64,000 nt of DNA from Meghimatium bilineatum (taxonomy: Eukaryota; Mollusca; Gastropoda; Stylommatophora; Philomycidae): assembly GCA_034231615.1 (NCBI GenBank), contig CM067309.1, forward strand, positions 41,846,181-41,910,180. The letters are read 5' to 3'. Made by a program: the position numbers and the translations under genes. Shown here piece after piece: positions 55,866 to 64,000 of this stretch; within the stretch, counting starts at the first letter, position 1, and every line of letters starts with the position of its first letter. The notes beneath the pieces are model-generated. The model saw only the letters and a program-made list of their open reading frames with translations. It was not told the DNA's origin and searched no databases.

Positions 55866-55965
55866 GACTATGAGCTCTGCCTATAAATGAAAGGTTTGGA
55901 AGAAGACAGATTTCTATCTATGCAAAGTCCTTGAGCACGTATTAGAGAATGAACAGCTGGGGTTA

Positions 55966-56180
55966 AGAGAAGACTCCAGTGGTACGAGCAAGTGGTGTGA
56001 CATATTTGATGACAAGAGAAGACTCCAGTGGTACGAGCAAGTGGTGTGACATATTTGATGACAAGAGAAGCTCATCAAGATACGATATGTGGTAGAAGAA
56101 GGCAGATTGGAAAAAAGAATTCAAGGCTGGAAAATATCACGGACTGGACTGGATATAACCACATTGGACTAATTTCTGCG
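55966..56180 (+). pseudogene. LINE C-terminal fragment with 49-bp duplication
   Basis: The forward frame includes WYEQVV and, further on, CGRRRQIGKKNSRLENITDW then TGY, matching the GRRRxGRxxxRWxxNIxxWTG tail of LINE reverse transcriptases. A 49-bp direct duplication (starts 55966 and 56015, agagaagactccagtggtac) lies inside the fragment. Confidence 0.6.
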
Positions 56181-56319
56181 GTTGAATTGAACGTACCTCA
56201 CCATAAGAGGTCCTTTGTATTTAATCTGAATAGACTAATTGCACATAGAAGGTAAGTGCTACATTGATCGTAATTTTATATAAAATTCGCTTTTACATAA
56301 ATTTCACATATTTATATGT

Positions 56320-56465
56320 TACTCAACTAAGGAGGACCTCAATAACCTCAAGTAAGGAGGACCTGTATAACCTCAAGTAAGGAGGACCTGTATAACCTCA
56401 ACTAAGTAAGACCCGTATATTTTCAACTATGGAGGACCTGTATAAATTCAACTAAGGAGGACCTG
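56320..56465. repeat. 25-bp minisatellite
   Basis: Six copies of a unit containing actaaggaggacctgtataa. Confidence 0.93.
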
Positions 56466-56534
56466 TGCTTTCGTTAGAAAGGCAGACGACTTGAAGAGCA
56501 ACCTGCCCACAGCTAAATGGATTAATTCATCATC

Positions 56535-56775
56535 GTCACCATATCCAACACATCATCACCATCCAACACATCATCACCATCACCATCCAACACATCATCA
56601 CCATCACCATCCAACACATCATCACCATCACCATCCAACACATCATCATCGTCGTCATGATTATACAGCCATCCCCATCCCCATCATCATCATAACAGCC
56701 ATACCATAATCATAAATCATCATAATCATAAATCATCATAATCATAAATCATCATAATCATAATCATCATAATCA
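56535..56775. repeat. CATCAC/CCAACACATCAT and AATCATAAATCATCAT arrays
   Basis: A 24-bp unit (ccatccaacacatcatcacc) is repeated five times to 56660; a 16-bp unit, aatcataaatcatcat, follows to 56775. His-rich frames are artefacts. Confidence 0.94.
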
Positions 56776-56780
56776 TTGGT

Positions 56781-56968
56781 ATCGTATCCTATTCAGGATG
56801 TAGCTATCAACCCCGCATTTTTTCCTGTAGTGATTTTCCAGGCAATATAAATACGTTTAGTAGTTTGCCAGTACTTTCTGAACGGCCCCGATGCATAAGT
56901 GCCTGTGGTGGGCATCGAATTCGGTACCTTGGAACTCTGTACCACCCCAGCTACAGAGCCGGACATAA
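56781..56968 (-). mobile_element. SINE-B, tRNA-derived, inverted copy
   Basis: On the minus strand the head reads ggctctgtagctggggtggt, then tacagagttccaaggtaccg and aattcgatgcccacc, with A- and B-box-like segments. The body and end match 25408-25620 (ggcaaactactaaacg, tgcctggaaaatcac, gatagctacatcctgaatag). Confidence 0.82.
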
Positions 56969-57130
56969 TAATAATTATTATTATAATTATCGCCATCATC
57001 ACAACAAAAGTAATATTAATCCTTGTCATCATAAAAACTATAAACATCACCATCATTATGACGATCACCCATCACTTATCATCATCACCATTATCATTAG
57101 CATCATCACCGCCATCATATTCCACCAAAT
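56969..57130. repeat. AAT and CATCAC low complexity
   Basis: Mixed ATAATAATT and CATCATCAC runs adjoining the SINE-B head. Confidence 0.75.
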
Positions 57131-57687
57131 CGTCCATCACAAATACAAATCCGGCATTTGAAAGTTACTGAAACAAATCACATCACATGTAGAAATCCCC
57201 TGGCATCATTAGAGAATTATATCAATATCTCCCCTGTTCATATATTTATTTCTATTGTGTTATATAGGCCTATGATACCAGCTTCAACTTGAAACAACGC
57301 AACCAATATTTTCACAGTAAGGATACCAAGATGGCACTAGACTGTGCAAACGTCTCGTTAATCTTGACGTTTCTATAGGGAGGCAATGTTGAATTGAAAC
57401 TGCCGGGGATTTTGTGAAGACCGTTACTGCATGTTAATATTAACATTACTACTTGTGTGGGATATGTGAGTTGCAGGAGATAATGTTAATATGTATGATT
57501 GTTACGATAGTATGCAGATTCATTACGGTTTGTCATTCTAATGTCTTATGCCAGGATGGGAGCTGCGGTTGTGTAGTGTTAACTGACTCGCCCGCTGTCC
57601 AGCAGACTCGGGTTTCCAATGGACTTGTTATTTGTGAGTTGAAATATTCTTCATCTCCTAGTTCGAAATTCGTGCAGACATGTGGGC
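57131..57687. other. Unique DNA
   Basis: An open frame at 57453 (+) begins hydrophobic (MIVTIVCRFITVCHSN), but it runs into repeat F, so I do not call it. Confidence 0.4.
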
Positions 57688-57873
57688 TGCATGATACCAT
57701 AGTTGCTGATGAGCGTCTCGGTCTAGCATCTCCGACTTCAGAACCCGTGATTGCTTGAGCAGAACTGTGGTACTGCTCCATGTATATGGAATGGGGTGAC
57801 CAATCTTAGTTTTCAGATTGTTAGCCTTAATAAGCCCCATTTTCACTTCATAGAGTGGCCTCGATGAGGGTGG
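57688..57873 (+). mobile_element. Interspersed repeat F, copy 4
   Basis: Blocks gcatgataccatagttgctg, gcatctccgacttcagaac, aactgtggtactgctcc, gaccaatcttagttttcag and cttcatagagtggcctcgat are in family order. Confidence 0.7.
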
Positions 57874-58164
57874 TTTGAAATAAAAGGAACTCCCATGGTT
57901 CACCCATTCCAACAGGAAGTAGGGTAAAAGAATTCATACTCTGTGATGGTTGAGGAATGGTGTCATCTCTACTGAGCAAGACTCTGGGATGGTCGAGTAT
58001 TTGATTCATTCCGGATAGTCGAGTATTTGATTTCACACAATTTGTTAGGTCGTGTCTCTGTGAACGATGTTCTTGGAAGCTGTAGACATTATTAAATATC
58101 TTCTGTCCTTCTTTAATATGATCTGTTCGCTGTTTTTCTCGAACATACTGAACATTTTTGCAAT

Positions 58165-58544
58165 ATTTCTTTAAAATCCCTGACCTACCCCCACATATTT
58201 CAAAATTCCATATCTCAAAAACTATTAACACTTCTACCAAATTCTTTAAGCAAAATATTCATAAATATATATCTTCCTTCATTAGACAAAAGCGTTGGAC
58301 TTACATCGGCCATGTTCTCAGAATGAACAGCCTAAGAATTCCCCAGCAGTCACTATATTGGGTGCCACCTGGAGTAAGAAGAAGAGGGAGACCTAGAGAA
58401 ACTCTACGAGGAACCATTAATAGAGAAGGCATGTCAATGAACCTAAACAACACGCAACAATTGAAAGACCTGGCAACACAAAGACAGAAATGGAAAGCTA
58501 TGGTTTCTGCCCTATGCGCGACCTATGGCCCTGGAGGAACATAA
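58165..58544 (+). pseudogene. LINE reverse transcriptase C-terminus
   Basis: An open frame of about 120 codons reads ISSFIRQKRWTYIGHVLRMN, then GVRRRGRPRETLRGTINREG, DLATQRQKWKAMVSALCATY and GPGG, before a stop that already lies in the tail repeat. RKRWxxIGHVLRM ... RGRPxxT ... RxKWxxxVxALCA is the diagnostic end of one LINE class. Relatives on the minus strand are at 38817 and 39540. It is uninterrupted, so probably younger than those. Confidence 0.87.
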
Positions 58545-58740
58545 CATAACATAACATAACATAACATAACATAACATAACATAACATAACATAACATAAC
58601 ATAACATAACATAACATAACATAACATAACATAACATAACATAACATAACATAACATGACATGACATGACATGACATGACATGACATGACATGACATGAC
58701 ATAACATGACATGACATGACATGACATAACATAACATAAT
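58536..58740 (+). repeat. ATAAC/ATGAC pentanucleotide array (LINE tail)
   Basis: (ATAAC)n for about 120 bp, then (ATGAC)n with mixed units, starting exactly at the end of the LINE frame. It is best explained as an expanded 3' tail. The MLCYV/MSCHV frames are artefacts. Confidence 0.95.
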
Positions 58741-58814
58741 CTTTAATTTGATACCAATGTCTTCGTACAATTAAAATATGGATAGTTTGTCCATTTCCCC
58801 GGTGTACCTCACCC

Positions 58815-58950
58815 TTTAATTCTCAAATGCCTGCAGATTTGTAGAGAGTGGATGAGAGAACTAAATGCATCGGGTTACAGTAAATACCCTTGCTGCGATA
58901 TCTCCGACATTCGGTCCCGCATATGCTACTTCAGCACGGGTTCTATCAGT
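58815..58950 (-). mobile_element. SINE-A copy
   Basis: Plus-strand text has tctcaaatgcctgcagattt, gagaactaaatgcatcgggt, ttgctgcgatatctccgaca and acttcagcacggg. Confidence 0.7.
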
Positions 58951-59490
58951 TTTTTATCAGTTTGGATCTATATGCAGAGACAATCGATTTCAGCTTTCAA
59001 AACTCTCCTTCACCCCCCCCCCCCCTTGTTTATACGGAGAGCATGGCTGGTCACAATCTCTCAATCTTTGTCTCCCCATGTGACTACTTCAACATGGATG
59101 ATTTGCATGTAATCACTGATATTTATTTCACATGGCGAACTTTAACGCCAATACGTAACAACATTCGCCAACGGGAAAACATAACTACTAAATAATTACA
59201 ACTAAATATTCCTTACTTGATAAAACAGCTACAATTAGAATCAAACCTAGATAGCCTACATCGCGTGTTCATGTGCCATTATTTGCATGTACCCACATTA
59301 TATTTACATTATTTTCCAGCTTGTACATATATTTTCCTTAGCTCGACCTGTCTTGGGCGAGTAATTCCTTAATAAAAATAATAGTAAAGACGCAAGGAGA
59401 AATTGTTATTGATTTTTACTTTCATGGCTAAAATGAAGTCTTGCGTGCTGTCCTGGTGTTAATCTTTTCAACTTGTCGATAATCATTTTA
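58951..59490. other. Unique spacer with a C-run
   Basis: A C-run lies near 59010. No gene was recognised. Confidence 0.45.
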
Positions 59491-59494
59491 TTTG

Positions 59495-59945
59495 TCGATA
59501 GTCTTGTATAGTAGATATAGTCTTGTAAAGTAGATATAGTCTTGTATAGTAGATATAGTACAGTAGATATAGTCTTGTATAGTAGATATAGTATAGTAGA
59601 TGTAGTCTTGTACAGTAGAAATAGTCTTGTAAAGTAGATATAGTCTTGTAAAGTAGATATAGTCTTGTATAGTAGATATAGTCTTGTATAGTAGATATAG
59701 TATAGTAGATGTAGTCTTGTACAGTAGAAATAGTCTTGTATAGTAGATATAGTCTTGTACAGTAGAAATAGTCTTGTATAGTAGATATTGTCTTGTATAG
59801 TAGATATAGTCTTGTACAGTAGATATAGTCTTGTATAGTAGATATAGTCTTGTACAGTAGATATAGTCTTGTAAAGTAGATATAGTCTTGTATAGTAGAT
59901 ATAGTCTTGTATAGTAGATATAGTCTATAGTCTTGTATAGATGTT
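59495..59945. repeat. 19-bp minisatellite
   Basis: About 24 copies of tagtcttgtatagtagata, with shortened units missing the tcttg block. Confidence 0.95.
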
Positions 59946-60410
59946 CGGCAGTCTTGTATAGTATAGATAGTCTGGAGTTTTGTATACTAGAGAGATTCTG
60001 AAGTTTTCTATATTAGAAATGTTTTGGAATCCTGTATGCTAGAGATGTTCTGGAGTATTGTATAGTATAGATAGTCTACAGTCTTGTGTACTAAATATGT
60101 TCTGGCGTCATGTATACTAGAGACGTTTTAGAGTTTTGTTTACTTTAGATGTTCTGGAGTCTGGTATGGTAGAAATGTTTGATGTTCTGGAGTCTGGTAT
60201 GCTAGAGATGTTTGATGTTCTGGAATCTGGTATGCGAGAGATGTTTCATGTTCTGGAGTCTGGTATGCTAGAGATGTATGATGTTCTGGAGTCTTCTAAA
60301 CTAGAGATATTCTGAATTCGTGTTTACTTGATATGGTCTGAAGTCCTATATATTAGAGATGTTATGGAGTCTTGTATAGTATATATGTTCTGCTGTCTTG
60401 TGTACTGAGT
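59946..60410. repeat. Diverged flank of the 19-bp array
   Basis: Units lengthen to about 26-31 bp (ttctggagtcttgtatacta) and drift steadily away from the 19-bp core. Confidence 0.8.
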
Positions 60411-60532
60411 TGGCCTTGGGTGTGCTTTCTTCAAGTTTTTGTTGTTAATTTTCTTTGACTGATTGAATTCAAAACCGCAAATAAGCGAGAATAATCTAAT
60501 TAGGAGGCATCATAGATTTATTATAATAAAAG

Positions 60533-60679
60533 AATAGTAGAGGTCGACCTCGAAACCGATGGACAACTGAAAATAAAAGATGCAATAAATTCCACAATAT
60601 ACTCAACACACACGTTGGCCGTCTCCAGAGAACTGTTCTACCCCTGACACTGAAAGGCAAGAAATGGTTTAGCGAATAG
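60533..60679 (+). pseudogene. LINE C-terminal fragment
   Basis: The forward frame reads NSRGRPRNRWTTENKRCNKF, then LNTHVGRLQRTVLPLTLKGK and KWFSE, stop at 60677. RGRPRxRW is the tail motif of LINE reverse transcriptases, and LNTH echoes the copy at 30330-30517. There are no internal stops, but it is short. It is followed by ATAGACAGACAG-type repeats. Confidence 0.7.
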
Positions 60680-61320
60680 ACAGACAGATAGATAGAAGAC
60701 AATCATAAAACAGGTATCCAGGATCTGAACCAATTCTGTTTAGTTTACACCTATTTTCTCACACTAGCGTCAACCCGTTTTCTGTATTCGACCAATTCGT
60801 GTCTCTTTAAAAAAGTTCATTTTAGTCGAGATATTCAACATGTTTTTCTCAAGATAACTTTGATTATGAACCGGTCGTTCTATATACATTCAACAAGAAC
60901 ACACATACCCTACACAGGTATGTAAATTCCTTGAGAACCACACACATTTCATATTAGTATATGTCCAGCAGGCCTCATTACCACAAAAAAACCAGCTACG
61001 CTTACTTGTGAAACGTCCATCAACCGTTCCAGATCCAGAGTAGCATGATAAAAACACGTTGGAAATCTTCAGTAAAATCACATTTTTTTTGATAATGGAT
61101 GCAAATTCGTCAATTGCGGAAAAATTGGTGGTTCAAGTTGTGAGGCAAATCGTAACCGTCTGAACGGGATTGTTTGAAATCCTATTTACTGCCCTATGAT
61201 TGTTTTTAGATAAGGGAAATATGGTTTATAACTAACATTAACAATAATAACTTAACAATAACATAACAATAACATAACAATCTGTTAACCTAGTTATATG
61301 TGTCATGTGATGTATTCCTT
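60680..61320. other. Unique spacer
   Basis: Only a small AATAACATAAC repeat near 61240-61280. No gene was recognised. Confidence 0.45.
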
Positions 61321-61455
61321 TCAGAACGTTGTCTTCCCAACGAACTCTCTGAACCTCTCTCTGTCTTGGGCGATGTGACTTGCATTTTCTAGCGATGCAT
61401 TCATGTTATCTTTAATGTCGTCAGTCCATCGTCTTCTTGGTCTGCCCTTTGTCCT
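61321..61455 (-). pseudogene. LINE C-terminal fragment
   Basis: On the minus strand a 44-codon frame reads RTKGRPRRRWTDDIKDNMNA, then SHIAQDRERFREFVGKTTF and a stop at 61323. GRPRRRWxDDI ... AQDRERFREF is the end of a LINE reverse transcriptase protein. There are no internal stops. Confidence 0.85.
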
Positions 61456-61514
61456 CTACCCAGATAGTTATATGTATTAAAGGAAATCGGTTTATGATAT
61501 TTATTACTATGAAC

Positions 61515-61870
61515 GCCGGTGGTGTTGCCGCGGCCCTCAAGGGAACACATAATATCATCAGTGTTTACCTTGCATGCATGCCATAAGAGGCAACTAAAGG
61601 AGATTATGTGGTGTTGTCTGTCTCAACACGTGAATGGACAAAGTACCTGGCACATCCGACATCATCATTGATTCTGGGTAACTTTGACCATCTATGGGAT
61701 GGGGCAGATATCTTCACTCCTAAAAAGTCTTAGCCGTGCCTTATGGTATGAATGGCAATAACAGTGTCACTATTGTTTGATTCTCTATGGACCCTTTCAA
61801 CAGACCTAAGCATTCTGTGGATTACATCCTGCTAATCTGCAGGATTATGAGAACAAAAAAGAAGGTACTA
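61515..61870. mobile_element. SINE-A composite (inverted nesting)
   Basis: Three SINE-A segments lie in a row. About 61545-61605 is sense (catgccataagaggcaacta). About 61645-61795 is antisense (gcacatccgacatc, gtaactttgaccatctatgg, ggcaataacagtgtcactat). About 61801-61868 is sense again (gattacatcctgctaatctg, then AAAGAAGG). The simplest reading is one antisense copy inserted into a sense copy. Confidence 0.6.
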
Positions 61871-62091
61871 TGGGAATTTCACACATTTACCATTGATGAG
61901 TCTGCATCGCCTATGTTACTCTATTGAATCTTTATAGAATTTTTTTTTCGAAGATTGCAAATGTGAAATTGTGAAAAGTTTCAAAATTGAATTTTGTAAT
62001 TACTCGCTTTAATCAGAGTGGTGAAACCGATTTGTTTATATTGAAAAGAGTGTTGCCATTTCGGTCAAAAAAGAAAGAGAGAGATTGTTTG
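61871..62091. other. Unique spacer
   Basis: T-rich; nothing recognised. Confidence 0.4.
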
Positions 62092-62211
62092 ATGAAGCTT
62101 TATTGCTACGGAATCCTTGTAATTATAATTTCTGTATTTGTTTTTCAGAATCCTGATGTGGAAGGATATGAACAGACGCGTAGGATAATTTTTTGTGGAG
62201 GGCAAGAATGA
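62092..62211 (+). CDS. Small ORF, secreted-peptide-like (uncertain)
   Basis: A 39-codon frame begins MKLYCYGILVIIISVFVFQN, a signal-peptide-like start, and ends EQTRRIIFCGGQE, with a dibasic RR. Alternatively, the T-rich tatttgtttttcAG just upstream of AATCCTGATG is a good splice acceptor, and only the last ~20 codons would be exon. Neither reading has independent support. Confidence 0.2.
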   Translation: MKLYCYGILVIIISVFVFQNPDVEGYEQTRRIIFCGGQE

Positions 62212-62308
62212 GAATATAAATCATTAACATCTCGAGGTTAGACGGTACGCACGTTTCTTTTCCATGATCTTTTCTATGTTTCACATCTGAAATATTTGAT
62301 CATCCGAA

Positions 62309-63057
62309 TTACTGGTTCCTAATGTTTCCTTGTGCAGTGTTACTGGTTCCTAATGTTTCCTTGTGCAGTGTTACTGGTTCCTAATGTTTCCTTGTGCAGT
62401 GTTACTGGTTCCTAATGTTTCCTTGTGCTGTGTTACTAGTTCCTAATGTTTCCTTGTGCAGTGTTACTGGTTCCTAATGTTTCCTTGTGCAGTGTTACTG
62501 GTTCCTAATGTTTCCTTGTGCAGTGTTACTGGTTCCTAATGTTTCCTTGTGCAGTGTTACTGGTTCCTAATGTTCCCTTGTGCAGTGTTACTGATTCCTA
62601 ATGTTCCCTTGTTCAGTGTTACTGGTTCCTAATGTTCCTTGTGCAGTGTTACTGGTTCCTAATGTTTCCTTGTGCAGTGTTACTGGTTCCTAATGTTTCC
62701 TTGTGCAGTGTTACTGGTTCCTAATGTTTCCTTGTGCAGTGTTACTGGTTCCTAATGTTCCCTTGTGCAGTGTTACTGGTTCCTAATGTTTCCTTGTGCA
62801 GTGTTACTGGTTCCTAATGTTTCCTTGTGCAGTGTTACTGGTTCCTAATGTTTCCTTGTGCAGTGTTACTGGTTCCTAATGTTCCCTTGTGCAGTGTTAC
62901 TGGTTCCTAATGTTCCCTTGTTCAGTGTTACTGGTTCCTAATGTTTCCTTGTGCAGTGTTACTGGTTCCTAATGTTTCCTTGTGCAGTGTTACTGGTTCC
63001 TAATATTTCCTTGTGCAGTGTTACTGGTTCCTAATGTTTCCTTGTGCAGTGTTACTA
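62309..63057. repeat. 31-bp minisatellite
   Basis: About 24 highly uniform copies of a unit containing ttactggttcctaatgtttc, with tttcc/ttccc variants. This is the longest array in the right part of the window. Confidence 0.97.
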
Positions 63058-63234
63058 ATCAGGAACACAGTATACACATAGTTAGCATGGCAAATCACGA
63101 GAAAGGCAGATAGCGTCACTTGTGAAGGAGGAACCCGATGCGTCCACATGACTCTATACTTGACTAATGATAGGCTTCAATGTAGAGATGTTTGAAAAGT
63201 ACCAACGCTAGTGATGATTCTTATACATCAGAGG
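63058..63234. other. Unique spacer
   Basis: Nothing recognised. Confidence 0.4.
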
Positions 63235-63415
63235 TATTAGTTCACCAAACTATAACCAGTTCTTATTAGTTCACCAAACTATAACTAGTTCTTATTAGTT
63301 CACCAACCTATAACTAGTTCTTATTAGTTCACCAACCTATAACCAGTTCTTATTAGTTTACCAAACTATAACCAGTTCTTATTAGTTCACCAAACTATAA
63401 CCAGTTCTTATTAGT
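63235..63415. repeat. 29-bp minisatellite
   Basis: Six copies of a unit containing ttagttcaccaaactataac. Confidence 0.95.
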
Positions 63416-63440
63416 TCGTTCTCACACTCCCACTGGATAT
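63408..63440 (-). mobile_element. SINE-A 3' tip
   Basis: ttcgttctcacactcccact followed by ggatat, the extreme 3' end of SINE-A, abutting the 29-bp array. Confidence 0.5.
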
Positions 63441-63554
63441 CTAATAATCAATGTTGACATAATCCATGAAAAGTACGGGAAAGTAAAGAAACGAAACTTT
63501 TGAAGGAAGAATAAACGTCTTATATTGTGTTATTGTTTTATATAAATAAATCTA

Positions 63555-63595
63555 GAGACTATTTTCAAGTGAACGGAAGAGGAAGAAGTTATTTT
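63555..63595 (+). mobile_element. LINE 3' tail remnant
   Basis: attttcaagtgaacggaaga followed by GGAAGAAG, matching the 3' ends of the LINE copies at 32983-33013 and 44074-44100. Confidence 0.5.
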
Positions 63596-63621
63596 TGTTA
63601 TTTTGTTTTTATATCTCATAG

Positions 63622-63790
63622 CATATCATCAAGATAACCCTGAACAAATACGGATTCAACGCAGACAAGGCGACACATCTGGTCTTGGATAGACAACTGA
63701 GGCTTCCAGTTACCCACATTACGCTAAACGGCAAGTGTGGATATTCTGACCATCATCCACTTGTGGATAGCAATAGACAATCTGACAGTC
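63622..63790 (+). pseudogene. LINE C-terminal end and 3' UTR
   Basis: Aligns with the minus-strand LINE at 30249-30374: catcaagataaccctgaaca, cacatctggtcttgg, acgctaaacggcaagtgtgg and gacaatctgac. It covers the last codons and the conserved 3' UTR. No intact frame. Confidence 0.65.
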
Positions 63791-64000
63791 CAAAAGTATG
63801 TTGGTGTTCGCAAAACTACAAAAAAATGTGTGTTGTATGTTAGTACTAATTATAATTGAAAAATGAGGGTTCTCAAACAATGATATCAAAATAACCTTTG
63901 TGTATTATCAGTACCCGCTGATGGCAAATAAAAGTGACCATATGTTCTCCTTTCATGGCATAGAAGTAATTAAAGAAGGCTGTAGGGTTGGAAGTTTTTC
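63791..64000. other. Unique DNA to the window end
   Basis: Nothing recognised. Confidence 0.4.

Noticed and set aside
55654-55890. TETESSAVLLTP repeat protein
   Set aside because: A 33-bp minisatellite read in frame; it starts and ends at the array borders.

Overview
The window is nuclear DNA of a multicellular animal, not a prokaryote. It is AT-rich, has no operons, and holds a gene split by introns with GTAAGT donors and pyrimidine-tract acceptors. It also carries many decayed non-LTR retrotransposons (LINEs), tRNA-derived SINEs, hAT-like and foldback MITEs, and about 50 tandem arrays that add up to roughly 15 kb. The LINE types (a C-terminal C2H2 finger after the reverse transcriptase; RNase H modules with CPGHAG and GNERA motifs) and the SINE cores suggest a lophotrochozoan, probably a mollusc. 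That placement is inference from family resemblance.

Host genes. The best-supported gene is on the minus strand at 11150-9811. Two exons splice in phase 0 to give one complete LIM zinc-binding domain followed by an AVGIKSAVNAPKRG segment. This resembles the N-terminus of hillarin / kyphoscoliosis-peptidase-like proteins. The rest of the gene lies towards lower coordinates; a possible third exon at 9175-9056 abuts a 59-bp array, and the remainder is not found. A second candidate is a one-exon signal peptide at 23121-23175 (+), ending in a phase-1 donor GTGAGT. A 39-codon secreted-peptide-like ORF at 62092 is weak.

Layout. 1-5.1 kb: minisatellites (15, 23, 36, 13 and 28 bp) and one hAT-like end. 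5.1-8.6 kb: two LINE copies, the second carrying most of a reverse transcriptase. 8.9-11.2 kb: the LIM gene, with a 59-bp array and a 0.5-kb CTAA array in its introns. 11.2-20.6 kb: mostly unique DNA, more arrays, an RNase H pseudogene and a MITE. 20.6-22.5 kb: a pyrimidine-rich block with a hammerhead-ribozyme-like core, and two interspersed repeats. 23-33.7 kb: signal-peptide exon, SINEs, LINE tails, and 45-bp and 34-bp satellites. 36-38.8 kb: quiet unique DNA. 38.8-47.5 kb: LINE tails, the same 34-bp satellite inverted and invaded by two DNA elements, and MITE copies. 48-64 kb: long minisatellites alternating with SINE and LINE remnants.

How it fits together. Nearly every LINE copy is only the 3' end of its element, as 5'-truncated target-primed insertion produces. 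Several copies end in microsatellites (GAT, GAA, CTAA, ATAAC), and one SINE family shares the GAACGAA plus GAA-repeat tail of a LINE family here, which suggests that LINE mobilised it. I saw no convincing new functional system. The items most worth following up are the split LIM gene, the hammerhead-like repeat family, the shared inverted 34-bp satellite, and an uncharacterised ~180-bp interspersed repeat present four times.
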